DNA of 44,769 nt, from contig CANQEV010000022.1 in assembly GCA_947595925.1 (NCBI GenBank), forward strand, positions 1-44,769. The letters run 5' to 3'. A program made the translations under genes and the position numbers. Position 1 is the stretch's first letter. Every line of letters starts with the position of its first letter. A model generated the notes under the pieces. That model was not told where the DNA came from. It saw only the letters and a list, made by a program, of their open reading frames with translations, and did no database searches. The DNA is from an uncultured Acetatifactor sp. GTDB lineage: Bacteria; Bacillota; Clostridia; Lachnospirales; Lachnospiraceae. This document shows positions 1 through 8,804 of the stretch, in pieces.

Positions 1-2196
1 CGTGGTCTTCATAATCTTCGCCGCTTCTTCCAGGGTTTCTTCCAGCTGCTTATAGTAGGCAAACACGCCGTTTCCGGTCAGCGCCTCGATCCTGCGGACG
101 CCTGCCGCCACGCCGCTCTCGGACAAGATCTTAAAGAACGCGATCTCCCCCGTGCTGCCCACATGGGTTCCGCCGCAGAGTTCCTTCGAAAAGTCTCCCA
201 TGGAAACCACCCGCACGGAAGCGCCGTACTTTTCTCCAAACAGCGCCATGGCGCCGCTCTTCTTCGCCTCCTCCAGGCTCATCACGTCCGTCCTCACCTG
301 GATATTCTCGCGGATCTTCTGATTGACCAGTTCCTCCACGCGGCGGATCTCCTCCGGCGTCATGGCCTGGTTATGGCTGAAATCGAAACGGGTGCGGAAA
401 GCGTCCTGATAAGAGCCCTGCTGTTCCACATGATCGCCCAGAACCACCTGAAGGGCCTTCTGCAGCAGGTGGGTTGCGGAGTGGTTCTTACAGGTGTTCC
501 CCCGGTTTTCCGCGTCCACCTTCAGAAGAGCCTTCTCCCCTGCGCGGATCCTTCCCTCCACGACCTTCCCGATATGCCCGATCCTGTTTCCGGGAAGTTT
601 TACGGTATCCTCAACGGAGAACAGACCGCTCTCCGTGCGGATCTCTCCGATATCCCCCTTCTGACCGCCCATGGTGGCGTAGAAAGGCGTTTTTCTCACG
701 ACGACCGTTCCGGTCTCCCCGCTTTCCAGAAATTCCCTGCGCTCCGAATCGGAGGCCAGGGCAACGATGGCATCCTCGCCGGTCAGGGTATCGTAACCGA
801 CAAACTCGCTGACGATCTCGCTGTCCAGGCCGTCGAACGCGCCTGCGCCCACCGTCAGTTTCGCGGAAAAGCTCTGGTTGTCCCTGGCCTTCTGCTTCTG
901 CTCTTCCATGGCCTCGGCAAAGCCCTCTTCATCCACCTTCAGGCCCTCTTCCTCCGCCAGCTCCACGGTGAGCTCCAGCGGGAACCCAAAGGTGTCATAG
1001 AGATAAAACGCGCTCTTTCCGTCGATGGTCCTGGCGTTTTCGGACTTCCTGGCCTCCAGGATCTTGCCGAACTCCTTCATGCCGTTCTCCAGGGTGCTCT
1101 CAAAGCGTTCGATCTCCTTCTTCAGCTCGGTCAGCACAAACTCCCGGTTTTTCTTCAGAAGCGGATAACTCTCCGCGTAGATATCGTCGATATACATGCC
1201 CGCGATCTTCAGGATGTCTTCCTGGGTCTTCAGTCCCAGGATCCTGGCGTGCCTCACCGCGCGGCGGATCAGACGGCGCAGCACGTACCCCGCCCCCGCG
1301 TTGGAGGGAAGAAGCTTTGCCTCGTCACCGATCAGCATCACGCTGGTGCGGATATGGTCCGCCAGGATCCGCATGGACCGGGTCAGCTTTTCATCCTGCT
1401 CATATTTCACGCCGGAGGCCTTCTCAATATAGGCGATGACAGGCGCGAACAGATCGATCCTGTAGACGTCCCGGCTCCCGTTCAAAAAGGCAAGGATCCT
1501 CTCCAGGCCCCAGCCGGTGTCCACGTTCTTCTGCTTCAGGGGAGTGAGACTTCCGTCCTGATGCTTTTCATACTGCATGAACACGTCGTTACCAAGCTCG
1601 GTGTACTTTCCACAGGAGCAACCGGGCCCGCAGTCCGGCCCGCAGTCCGGCCGGTCGTCGATGTAAAACATCTCGCTGTCGGGGCCGCAGGGACCGTACT
1701 CCAGCCCCCACCAGTTGTCCTCCGCAGGGAGATAATAAATATTTTCCTTCTTAAAGCCGGAGGCGATCCGGTACTGGGCCCCCTCCTCGTCCCTGGGGGC
1801 GTTCTCGTCCCCCGCAAAGACAGTTGCAGCCAGGTGATCCGCATCGAATCCAAACACTTCCGTCAGGAGCTCGTAGCTCCACTGACAGCGCTCTTTCTTA
1901 AAGTAATCCCCAAGGCTCCAGCTCCCCATCATCTCAAAAAAGGTCACATGGCTCTTGTCGCCCACGGAATCGATATCGTTGGTCCTGACGCAGCCCTGCA
2001 CGTTGCAGAGCCTCGTCCCCAGAGGGTGCTTCTCGCCCAGAAGGTAGGGCATCAGGGGCTGCATGCCCGCCACGTTGAACAAAACGCCTGTGGAGCCGTC
2101 GGACACCAGGGAAACCGCTCCCACATCCACATGTCCCCGGTCCACATAAAACTGTTTCCAGGTCTTTCTGAGTTCATCCGATGTAAATTGTCTCAT
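1..2196 (-). CDS. alaS: Alanyl-tRNA synthetase, 3' end outside window
   Basis: Class II synthetase that charges tRNA-Ala and edits mischarged Ser/Gly. About 732 codons are visible, beginning MRQFTSDELRKTWKQF, and the gene runs off the left edge; family members have about 870 residues. The N-terminal part has the catalytic core (NVAGMQPLMPYL, FEMMGSWSLGDYF); the editing domain shows the zinc-binding HSATHLL and CGGTH motifs. It belongs to the clostridial subtype that carries a Cys cluster (CGPDCGPGCSCGKY) before the ELGNDVFMQY motif; here a perfect 12-bp tandem repeat adds one PDCG unit. The start is fixed by alignment to the family N-terminus and lies 35 bases after the glyS stop, so the two synthetases are probably cotranscribed. 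No T-box is visible upstream. Identity is certain; the missing C-terminus cannot be judged. Confidence 0.97.
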   Translation of the reverse strand, partial: MRQFTSDELRKTWKQFYVDRGHVDVGAVSLVSDGSTGVLFNVAGMQPLMPYLLGEKHPLGTRLCNVQGCVRTNDIDSVGDKSHVTFFEMMGSWSLGDYFKKERCQWSYELLTEVFGFDADHLAATVFAGDENAPRDEEGAQYRIASGFKKENIYYLPAEDNWWGLEYGPCGPDSEMFYIDDRPDCGPDCGPGCSCGKYTELGNDVFMQYEKHQDGSLTPLKQKNVDTGWGLERILAFLNGSRDVYRIDLFAPVIAYIEKASGVKYEQDEKLTRSMRILADHIRTSVMLIGDEAKLLPSNAGAGYVLRRLIRRAVRHARILGLKTQEDILKIAGMYIDDIYAESYPLLKKNREFVLTELKKEIERFESTLENGMKEFGKILEARKSENARTIDGKSAFYLYDTFGFPLELTVELAEEEGLKVDEEGFAEAMEEQKQKARDNQSFSAKLTVGAGAFDGLDSEIVSEFVGYDTLTGEDAIVALASDSERREFLESGETGTVVVRKTPFYATMGGQKGDIGEIRTESGLFSVEDTVKLPGNRIGHIGKVVEGRIRAGEKALLKVDAENRGNTCKNHSATHLLQKALQVVLGDHVEQQGSYQDAFRTRFDFSHNQAMTPEEIRRVEELVNQKIRENIQVRTDVMSLEEAKKSGAMALFGEKYGASVRVVSMGDFSKELCGGTHVGSTGEIAFFKILSESGVAAGVRRIEALTGNGVFAYYKQLEETLEEAAKIMKTT
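1629..1652. repeat. 12-bp perfect tandem repeat inside alaS
   Basis: The unit CGCAGTCCGGCC occurs twice head to tail. On the coding strand it encodes a doubled Pro-Asp-Cys-Gly, adding a cysteine to the Cys-rich insertion of AlaRS while keeping the frame. Confidence 0.9.
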
Positions 2197-2231
2197 TTCC
2201 GATAACCAAGCCTTTCCGTACTATTTCAATT

Positions 2232-3620
2232 TCAGAACGTAAATTTATCCGCAAAGTAGGCGTCCAGATCGGCGATCGCCACCCTCTCCTGCTCCATGGA
2301 ATCCCGGAAACGGACGGTCACGCAATTGTCGGTCTCGGAGTCAAAGTCGTAAGTGATGCAGAAAGGCGTGCCGATCTCGTCCTGACGGCGGTATCTCTTT
2401 CCGATATTCCCCCTGTCATCAAATTCGCAGTTGTATTTCTTGCAGAGCTGGGTGTAGATCTTCTCCGCGCCCTCGTTTAATTTCTTGGAGAGGGGCAGCA
2501 CGCCGATCTTCACCGGAGCCAGGGCGGGATGGAAGTGCAGGACGGTCCTCATATCCCCGCCCTCCAGCTCTTCCTCGTCATAGGCCGCGCACAGGAAGGC
2601 AAGCGTCACGCGGTCCGCGCCCAGGGAAGGCTCCACCACGTAAGGTATGTATTTCTCTTTCTTTTCATCGTCAAAATAGGACATATCCTCGCCGGAAGTA
2701 TTCGCATGCTGGGTCAGGTCATAATCGGTCCTGTCCGCGATGCCCCAGAGCTCGCCCCAGCCGAAGGGGAACAGGAACTCGATATCGGTGGTGCCTTTGC
2801 TGTAAAAGCAGAGCTCCTCCGGGCTGTGGTCGCGCAGACGGATCTCATCCTCCTTCATGCCGAGGGCAAAGAGCCAGTCGCGGCAGAACGCCCGCCAGTA
2901 CTGGAACCACTCCATGTCGGTGCCGGGCTCGCAGAAGAACTCCAGCTCCATCTGTTCGAATTCCCTGGTCCGGAAGGTAAAGTTTCCGGGAGTGATCTCG
3001 TTCCGGAAAGATTTTCCGATCTGGCCGATGCCGAAGGGGATCTTCTTCCGGGAAGTCCTCTGCACGTTCTTAAAGTTGACAAAGATTCCCTGAGCGGTCT
3101 CAGGACGCAGGTACACCGTGTTCTTCGCGTCCTCCGTCACGCCCTGGAAGGTCTTGAACATCAGGTTGAACTGGCGGATGTCGGTGAAATTGTGCTTTCC
3201 GCAGGTGGGGCAGGGGATGTTTTTCACCTCGACAAAGGCTTTCATCTTCTCGTTGCTCCAGCCGTCCACGCTCTCTTCCAGCGTGATGCCGTTCTCCGCG
3301 CAGTAGTCCTCGATGAGTTTGTCCGCCCGGAACCTCTCGTGGCACTCGCGGCAGTCCATCAGGGGATCGGAGAAACCGCCCAGGTGCCCGCTGGCCACCC
3401 AGGTCTGGGGATTCATCAGGATCGCGCAGTCCACGCCTACGTTGTAGGGATTCTCCTGCACAAACTTCTGCCACCAGGCTTTCTTCACGTTATTCTTCAG
3501 CTCCACGCCCAGATTGCCGTAATCCCAGGTGTTCGCCAGACCGCCGTAGATCTCCGAACCGGGATACACAAACCCTCTCGCCTTCGCCAACGCAATGATC
3601 TTTTCCATTGTCTTTTCCAT
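2232..3620 (-). CDS. glyQS: Glycyl-tRNA synthetase, alpha2 dimeric type
   Basis: Charges tRNA-Gly with glycine in the cytoplasm. 462 residues, the usual length for the single-chain homodimeric enzyme. Visible landmarks are the N-terminus [20 protein letters not shown], two Cys pairs in the insertion ([15 protein letters not shown]), the class II motif 2 region ([20 protein letters not shown]) and the C-terminal anticodon-binding domain ([34 protein letters not shown]). The open frame extends 37 codons upstream, but the ATG at 3620 is preceded by GGGAAAGGAAA and begins the conserved homology, so it is preferred. It follows a lipoprotein gene by 74 bases and precedes alaS by 35. Confidence 0.96.
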   Translation of the reverse strand: MEKTMEKIIALAKARGFVYPGSEIYGGLANTWDYGNLGVELKNNVKKAWWQKFVQENPYNVGVDCAILMNPQTWVASGHLGGFSDPLMDCRECHERFRADKLIEDYCAENGITLEESVDGWSNEKMKAFVEVKNIPCPTCGKHNFTDIRQFNLMFKTFQGVTEDAKNTVYLRPETAQGIFVNFKNVQRTSRKKIPFGIGQIGKSFRNEITPGNFTFRTREFEQMELEFFCEPGTDMEWFQYWRAFCRDWLFALGMKEDEIRLRDHSPEELCFYSKGTTDIEFLFPFGWGELWGIADRTDYDLTQHANTSGEDMSYFDDEKKEKYIPYVVEPSLGADRVTLAFLCAAYDEEELEGGDMRTVLHFHPALAPVKIGVLPLSKKLNEGAEKIYTQLCKKYNCEFDDRGNIGKRYRRQDEIGTPFCITYDFDSETDNCVTVRFRDSMEQERVAIADLDAYFADKFTF

Positions 3621-3694
3621 AGATTTTTCCTTTCCCCGACCCTCTCCGGGCCACTGATAAATATTTGTACCTTTTTTCCCAACGGACATGGGCT

Positions 3695-4324
3695 TTATTT
3701 TTTTAAGAGCAGCACCGCCGGTTCCGTACACTGGGACGTGTCCGCGCTGCCGTCCTCCAAAAGCTGCACGCCGTCGCTGTAATACACGACTTCATAGGGG
3801 AGGCCTATCCTGGTCGCCGCCTCCGTCACCAGTACATGCCTGTTCCCAAGCTTCTTCTGGTTCGCCTCGTCCAGGGTGATGGATTCCGCTCCGTTAAAGA
3901 GCACCGCTCCGGAGAAGATATGCCGCGCCTTCAGGGCCTGTTCCACGGTCTCATAATACAGAGTCTCCTTCTGGAATCCCGAATAGGCCGCGCCGTCCGC
4001 AAACCGATATACGACCCGGACCTTTCGGCCGTCTTCCTCCAGTCCGGTCACTTCCTCCAGGACGATCGGTTCCGTTCCCTCCCGGCCGCCTGCCCCAATA
4101 TACGCCGTAATCTCCTCCTGAACCATCTCCCTCAGTTCGTCAATATCATAATATCCTTTGTCAAAGCTCTCCTCGATGCAAAGCAGCACCTGTCCGTCTT
4201 TCTCCACCGTAAGGCCGTTCCGTATCGGCTCCTGCCCGCTCCTGCTGCTGCCACATCCGGCCAACAGGACAGAGAACAGGAGCATGGCTGAGCAGCCGAG
4301 GAGGATCCCTCTACTTTTCTTCAT
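3695..4324 (-). CDS. Predicted lipoprotein of unknown function
   Basis: 209 residues. The start at 4324 has GGAGGAAGG upstream and gives a typical lipoprotein signal: basic MKKSRG, a hydrophobic stretch and the lipobox LLAGC, with lipid attachment expected at the Cys near residue 24. The mature part is acidic and mixed alpha/beta in character ([31 protein letters not shown]) and ends shortly after PAVLLLKK. I do not recognise the family. It should sit on the outer face of the membrane. It heads a likely transcription unit with glyS and alaS from a sigma-A-type promoter that overlaps the recO stop codon; nothing else ties it to translation. Confidence 0.75.
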   Translation of the reverse strand: MKKSRGILLGCSAMLLFSVLLAGCGSSRSGQEPIRNGLTVEKDGQVLLCIEESFDKGYYDIDELREMVQEEITAYIGAGGREGTEPIVLEEVTGLEEDGRKVRVVYRFADGAAYSGFQKETLYYETVEQALKARHIFSGAVLFNGAESITLDEANQKKLGNRHVLVTEAATRIGLPYEVVYYSDGVQLLEDGSADTSQCTEPAVLLLKK

Positions 4325-4432
4325 TGACACAGCCCCTTCCTCCGGACTTTGATTCCGTCTGATTTCAGCTTTGATCCCTGCCCGCGTGTCCCGCACGGGA
4401 TAAATGCGCCAACTTTAAAATCCCAGTAACCT

Positions 4433-4461
4433 ATTATAACCAAAAGACCGCCAAATTTCAA
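4433..4461 (-). promoter_or_regulatory. Sigma-A-type promoter for lipoprotein-glyQS-alaS
   Basis: On the minus strand TTGAAA (4456-4461) and TATAAT (4433-4438) are separated by 17 bases. The -35 box overlaps the stop codon of recO. The leader to the lipoprotein start is about 100 bases and contains a short GC hairpin (TCCCGTGCGGGA). Confidence 0.7.
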
Positions 4462-5108
4462 CAGAGAGTTTTCAAGATCTCCAGGCTCTTAAAGTCATGT
4501 CTCATGTATCTTCTGCAATAATCCTCCGCCACCTCCCGCATCTGCATAAGGACGGGTTCCGTCACGGTAAATGTATAAAGTTTTTCAATAGAGCTCTTTC
4601 CTATGTAGTCCAGCGCGTACGCCGCCGAATCGGACAGCTCCCTGTCCTCCGGGATTCCCGGGTATTCCCCGTTCACCGCTATGGACTTCAGCTCATAGAC
4701 ACATCTCACCAGAGGTCTTGAAAGGGACGGCGCGGTCAGCGCTTTCAGCGACTGATAGAGCAGGAGCAGCATTTGTTTCTCGTCATTATTTTCCCGTGTA
4801 TAATAGTCTGCGATCTCCGCAAAATACATCCCGTAATAGGCGCCCTCAAAATCGCTCATGAGCTCCTGGAAGTAATTCTGGATATCCGCGTCCGACAGGG
4901 TGTAGGCATCCCGCCCCGGATAGAGCTTAAAGGTTCCGAAGGCAAAGGAATTCGTCGCTGCGGCAAGCCGGTTCCCCTGCCGCCTTGCGCCCCTGGCAAA
5001 AGCGGAGATCTTTCCCTTCTCCTTCGTCAGGATGGTCACCCGCCTGTCGTAATCGCCGGAGGGAGACTGTTTCAGAACCATTCCCGTGACAAATATAAAT
5101 TCCTGCAT
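4458..5108 (-). CDS. recO: DNA repair protein RecO
   Basis: Recombination mediator that works with RecF and RecR to load RecA on gapped DNA. 216 residues, slightly short for the family (about 240-250). The N-terminal OB-fold begins MQEFIFVTGMVLKQSPSGDYDRRVTILTKE, cut here for length, and continues with KISAFARGARR and the LYPGRDAYTLSDADI segment; the helical C-terminal domain follows. Zinc-finger cysteines found in some RecO proteins are absent. The ATG at 5108 has GGAAGGGGGGCGG upstream and begins the homology, although the frame is open for a further 61 codons. The order era, yqzL-like, recO is conserved in Firmicutes. Confidence 0.92.
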   Translation of the reverse strand: MQEFIFVTGMVLKQSPSGDYDRRVTILTKEKGKISAFARGARRQGNRLAAATNSFAFGTFKLYPGRDAYTLSDADIQNYFQELMSDFEGAYYGMYFAEIADYYTRENNDEKQMLLLLYQSLKALTAPSLSRPLVRCVYELKSIAVNGEYPGIPEDRELSDSAAYALDYIGKSSIEKLYTFTVTEPVLMQMREVAEDYCRRYMRHDFKSLEILKTLC

Positions 5109-5136
5109 GGTTCTTTCCGCCCCCCTTCCGCCTCTT

Positions 5137-5352
5137 TCAGAAAGACCGGCCCTCCGACGCGCTTTTGTACAGCAGATAATCCTGTACCTTTCCCGTAGCC
5201 GCGAAGACGTCCCAGGCGCTCCGCCCGGCCTCCCCTCCGGTGACATTTCCGGAAAGGCCGGCTGACGCGTCAGTCTCCCTGTCACGGCCACCCTCCTCTG
5301 CCGCTGTGAAAAACCTGTCTTCCGCCCTCTCTTCCCACTCCCGCTCTTCCAT
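5137..5352 (-). CDS. YqzL-like small protein
   Basis: 71 residues. The C-terminal third (SAWDVFAATGKVQDYLLYKS) matches the pattern of YqzL proteins, short Firmicutes proteins of about 45-50 residues encoded between era and recO. Here the motif follows about 43 extra, highly charged residues (MEEREWEERAEDRFF and on) of no recognisable fold. The ATG at 5352 has GGAAAAGGGGGCG upstream. It lies 112 bases after era and 28 before recO on the same strand, the classic position. Function is unknown; the assignment rests on motif and position. Confidence 0.7.
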   Translation of the reverse strand: MEEREWEERAEDRFFTAAEEGGRDRETDASAGLSGNVTGGEAGRSAWDVFAATGKVQDYLLYKSASEGRSF

Positions 5353-5464
5353 CCAAAACGCCCCCTTTTCCTGTCATTAGGTTTTGTCTTTGGAGGGAAG
5401 TTATGCGCAAAAGCCGAATCTTCCGAAACTTACCAGACATGTTCCAGCCTGTCTTTATCGACTC

Positions 5465-6376
5465 TTATCTCTTACTATCATTTGGATTGTAGCCGAAATT
5501 CTTCATCAGGATATCACTGTCCCGCCAGTCCTTTTTCACCTTTACCCAGAGCTGCAGATTGACCTGCATCTCCATGAGGTCCTGGATATCCGCCCGGGCC
5601 TGGGAACCGATCTTTTTCAACATCTGACCGCCCTTGCCGATGATGATCCCCTTGTGGGATTCCTTCTCGCAGATGATCGTGGCGTCTATGTGACAGACGT
5701 TCCCCTTCTCCTTCATGCTCTCCACGCAGACCGCGATCCCGTGAGGGATCTCCTCCTCCAGGAGCCTCAGCGCCTTCTCCCGGATCAGCTCCGCAGCGAT
5801 CTGGCGCATGGGCTGGTCCGTGATGGTATCCTCGTCGTAGAAGGGCTCTCCATAGGGCAGATATTTCAAAATACACTGCACCAGGGCATCCGTGTTGTCC
5901 CCCTTCAGGGCGGACACCGGGACGATCTCCGCGAAGTCCATCTCCTTCCGGTAAACCTCAATAAATTTCAGGATATCGTCTTTTTTTACGGTATCCGTCT
6001 TATTGATGACCAGAATCACCGGGGTGTCCGTCTTTTTCAGCTGTTCGATGATGTGCCGTTCCCCGGCTCCGATGAAGGCCGTGGGCTCTACCAGCCAGCA
6101 GACGACGTCCACCTCGTTCAAGGTGCGCTCCGCCACATGGACCATATAGTCCCCCAGCTTATTCTTCGCCTTGTGGATCCCAGGCGTATCCAGGAAGACG
6201 ATCTGCCCCTCCTTTAATGTAAGCGTCGTCTGAATCCGGTTTCTGGTCGTCTGGGGCTTGCTGGAAGTGATGGCGATCTTCTGGCCGATCAAATGATTCA
6301 TCAGCGTGGACTTTCCCACATTGGGCCTGCCGATCAGCGTGACAAAGCCTGATTTAAACTTCCCGGTATTTTCCAT
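5465..6376 (-). CDS. era: GTPase Era, ribosome assembly
   Basis: Essential GTPase that binds the 3' end of 16S rRNA during maturation of the small ribosomal subunit. 303 residues, normal length. G1 is GRPNVGKS (16-23), G3 is DTPG (63-66) and G4 is NKTD (125-128); the C-terminal KH domain has GIIIGKGGQMLKKIG at about 243-257. First gene of the era, yqzL-like, recO group. A promoter with TTGCTA and TACGCT lies about 75 bases upstream. Confidence 0.97.
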   Translation of the reverse strand: MENTGKFKSGFVTLIGRPNVGKSTLMNHLIGQKIAITSSKPQTTRNRIQTTLTLKEGQIVFLDTPGIHKAKNKLGDYMVHVAERTLNEVDVVCWLVEPTAFIGAGERHIIEQLKKTDTPVILVINKTDTVKKDDILKFIEVYRKEMDFAEIVPVSALKGDNTDALVQCILKYLPYGEPFYDEDTITDQPMRQIAAELIREKALRLLEEEIPHGIAVCVESMKEKGNVCHIDATIICEKESHKGIIIGKGGQMLKKIGSQARADIQDLMEMQVNLQLWVKVKKDWRDSDILMKNFGYNPNDSKR

Positions 6377-6445
6377 AGTTTTCCTCTTTCCGCAGGCAAA
6401 GGGCGCTGCCCTTCGGCCGCGAGGTTTTTTTCGGTAACAAGGTAA

Positions 6446-6474
6446 AGCGTATCACATCCCGCCAGAAATAGCAA
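6446..6474 (-). promoter_or_regulatory. Candidate promoter for era
   Basis: On the minus strand TTGCTA (6469-6474) and TACGCT (6446-6451) are 17 bases apart. The -10 box is a weak match. Confidence 0.4.
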
Positions 6475-6479
6475 GTTGA

Positions 6480-6516
6480 AAAAGAGGCCGCCCTCTGTCT
6501 GAGGCAGCCCCTTTCT
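6480..6516 (-). terminator. Terminator downstream of the GH31 gene
   Basis: On the minus strand AAAGGGGCTGCC pairs, with wobbles and a bulge, to GGCGGCCTCTTT and is followed by a short T run (TTTTTC). It lies about 115 bases after the GH31 stop and before the era promoter. Confidence 0.6.
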
Positions 6517-6568
6517 CCTTTGTATTCCGCGGAACATTTCCTTCCGAAATCTGTCACGAATCCTCTTT

Positions 6569-6663
6569 CCATACCCTTCCAAACACGGACATGTACTCGA
6601 TCATCGTTCTTGCAAAATTTTTCCCCGGCTTTATGCCCTCTCAAACACGGGCATGTACTCGAT
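6569..6663. repeat. Duplicated 3' end of the GH31 gene
   Basis: The last 33 bases of the GH31 gene (6631-6663) recur at 6569-6601 with 27 of 33 bases identical. On the minus strand the first copy encodes IEYMPVFERA-stop and the second reads IEYMSVFGRV. The downstream copy is not attached to any open gene and looks like the residue of a second related gene. Confidence 0.75.
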
Positions 6664-8655
6664 GGGCGCGTCCACCGTCACAGTCCGGCCTCCCTCATAG
6701 ACAGTGCCGTCGCTGGTCAGTTTCCAGGAACCGGCGGGGAGATACACCTCCCTCTGGAACTGGTTCAGCGCGAAGATGGGCGCCGCCAGGTACTTTGCGC
6801 CGAACATATACTGATCGTTCAGTTCCCAGCACTTTTCATCTTCGGGGAACTCATAAAACATGGGCCGGATCAGGGGCGAACCGTTTTCGGAGGCCTCCTC
6901 GTACAGGCTCTTGATATAGTCGTGCATCCCCACGCGGATATCGTAGTAATGCCGCATGATCTTATAATTTTCCTCGCCGTAGCTCCAGAGCTCGTTGGGC
7001 TGGCCGGTGTGAAGATAGCCGCCGCCCCAGTCGCGGTCGTCCAGGGCCGGTATATTGTAAGGGCCCCTGTCCCCGTGCATGCGCAACACTGCGGAATACA
7101 CGGCGAACTGATACCAGCGGATCAGAAGCTGGCGGAAATCCGGATCGTTTACGTCGTCGGTCATGAAGCCGCCGATGTCGGTGGTCCACCAGGGGATCCC
7201 GGCGATTCCCATGTTCAGCCCCGCCATCACCTGTTCCTGGAAGGATTCAAAGGTGCTGGGAACATCGCCGGACCAGATCACGTTGCCGTACTTCTGGCTG
7301 CCCGCCCAGGCACAGCGCATCAGGTTCACCACGACGCCGTCCCCCAGCTTGCTCATGGGATCGTTGAACACCCGGCTGTACATCTGGGGATACAGGTTGC
7401 TGCACTCCAGAGCGGGCCCGATGCTGTATCTGTAATTCTCAAAGTCATAGACGCCGTAGTCCGGCTCGGAATTGTCCAGCCAGAACCCGTCGAAACCGTA
7501 ATCGTAATAGTTCCTCTTGCAGACCTCCCAGACATACTTCCTGGTCTCCGGGTTAAAGGGATCGATCTCCACGCAGTCCCCCTGGTAATCGTAAGTCTGG
7601 GCCGCTCCACGCTCGGTGCGGATCAGAAGCCCCCTGTCCATCATGGGATAGAAGTTCTCGCTCTTCCTGTCGACGGAGGGCCATACGGACACGATCACCT
7701 TAATGCCCATGGAGTGAAGTTCCTCCACCATGGCCTTGGGATCCGGCCAGTAGGTCTTGTCAAACTTCCAGTCGCCCTGCACGGTCCAGTGGAAGAAATC
7801 GATCACGATCATATCGATCTTGATGCCCTCTTTCTGGTAGGCGTGAGCCACCTCCAGAACCTCCTCCTGGGTGCGGTAGCGGAGCTTGCACTGCCAGAGC
7901 CCCATCAGATCCTCGGGGAACCTGGGCGCTCTTCCGGTGACGCCGGTGTAGGTCTTCAGGATCTCCTTCGGGGTGTCGCCCGCCGTGATCCAGTAGTCCA
8001 TCTGCCTGGTGGACCTGGCGATCCACTCCGTGTAATTGTTGGCGAAAGTCACCCGGCCCACCGCGGGATTGTTCCACAGCATGCCGTAGCCCTTATTGCT
8101 GATGTAGAAGGGAACGGAAGCCTGGGAATTTCTCTGCGCCAGCTCCAGCATACAGCCCTTCATGTCCATGTAGGACTGTTGATACTGGCCCATTCCGAAG
8201 ATCTTCTCCCCCTCGTTGGCGTCAAACTTCAGGTTTAAGGTATATCCCGTGCCGCCGATGATCCCCTTCCACTCCCGGTTCACCAGCTTCAGGCACCGGC
8301 TGCCCCTGGAGATCGTCCCGTCGTAGGAGCGGTAATACTCCCTGAGCAGGAGCTTTTCCCCCTCAAAAAAGGAGATGATCCCCACAAAATTCACTTCCGC
8401 ACGGATCTTTCCGTTGGTGATAGAGGCATATTTCCTCTTATCGATGGTGCCGTCCCCGGCCCAGTGGTCCCTCTCAAAGAATTCCACCTTCCCCTGGTTC
8501 ACCGCGGGCTTCTCCGTCAAAGCCCAGTCCTGCCCGGTAAACTCCGGGAGCATTGTCGCACGGACGCGCAGGGAATTCTCCCCCCAGGCCTCGATGCGAA
8601 CGGTTTCCCCCTGGCGCTTGAACACCAGCGCGCCGTTGTCGTTGATAAACTCCAT
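6631..8655 (-). CDS. Glycoside hydrolase family 31, alpha-xylosidase/alpha-glucosidase
   Basis: Retaining glycosidase of 674 residues without a signal peptide, so it acts inside the cell on imported oligosaccharides. An N-terminal beta domain (1-240) precedes the TIM barrel. The nucleophile is expected to be Asp394 in GFWLDNSEPDYG and the acid/base Asp464 in WSGDVPSTFESF; GIPWWTTDIGGF is another family signature. The WLDxxEPDYG form occurs among alpha-xylosidase-like members, but substrate cannot be fixed from sequence. The ATG has GGAGGG upstream. It is a single-gene unit with a near-consensus promoter and a terminator. No sugar transporter or regulator lies next to it. Confidence 0.9.
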   Translation of the reverse strand: MEFINDNGALVFKRQGETVRIEAWGENSLRVRATMLPEFTGQDWALTEKPAVNQGKVEFFERDHWAGDGTIDKRKYASITNGKIRAEVNFVGIISFFEGEKLLLREYYRSYDGTISRGSRCLKLVNREWKGIIGGTGYTLNLKFDANEGEKIFGMGQYQQSYMDMKGCMLELAQRNSQASVPFYISNKGYGMLWNNPAVGRVTFANNYTEWIARSTRQMDYWITAGDTPKEILKTYTGVTGRAPRFPEDLMGLWQCKLRYRTQEEVLEVAHAYQKEGIKIDMIVIDFFHWTVQGDWKFDKTYWPDPKAMVEELHSMGIKVIVSVWPSVDRKSENFYPMMDRGLLIRTERGAAQTYDYQGDCVEIDPFNPETRKYVWEVCKRNYYDYGFDGFWLDNSEPDYGVYDFENYRYSIGPALECSNLYPQMYSRVFNDPMSKLGDGVVVNLMRCAWAGSQKYGNVIWSGDVPSTFESFQEQVMAGLNMGIAGIPWWTTDIGGFMTDDVNDPDFRQLLIRWYQFAVYSAVLRMHGDRGPYNIPALDDRDWGGGYLHTGQPNELWSYGEENYKIMRHYYDIRVGMHDYIKSLYEEASENGSPLIRPMFYEFPEDEKCWELNDQYMFGAKYLAAPIFALNQFQREVYLPAGSWKLTSDGTVYEGGRTVTVDAPIEYMPVFERA

Positions 8656-8737
8656 ACCATACCCTCCGCTTTTCTAAATTTCGGTACCGCTGATCCGGCC
8701 CTGTCCTTCCAAAACCGGAATCCCACTCTTACCATGT

Positions 8738-8766
8738 ATTTTAGCCTTCTTTTACTGCGAAGTCAA
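8738..8766 (-). promoter_or_regulatory. Promoter for GH31 gene
   Basis: On the minus strand TTGACT (8761-8766) and TAAAAT (8738-8743) are 17 bases apart, about 80 bases before the start codon. No obvious operator or cre-like site was seen. Confidence 0.75.
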
Positions 8767-8804
8767 TGTAATATCTTGCAACAAATCCCTCCGGGTATCT
8801 GACT

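Noticed and set aside
163..2205. 680-codon open frame on the plus strand
   Set aside because: It is the reverse complement of alaS; the minus strand encodes a complete set of AlaRS motifs. Other long plus-strand frames opposite glyS, era, GH31, icd, leuS, psd and the EF-G-like gene have the same cause (GC-rich codon bias).
2197..3694. T-box riboswitches before alaS, glyS or leuS
   Set aside because: I looked for the conserved T-box sequence and a terminator in the leaders. The alaS and glyS gaps are 35 and 74 bases and the leuS leader about 40 bases, too short, and the sequence is absent.
6334..6644. Small minus-strand frames between GH31 and era
   Set aside because: They run through the GH31 terminator and the era promoter; no ribosome site, no recognisable motif.
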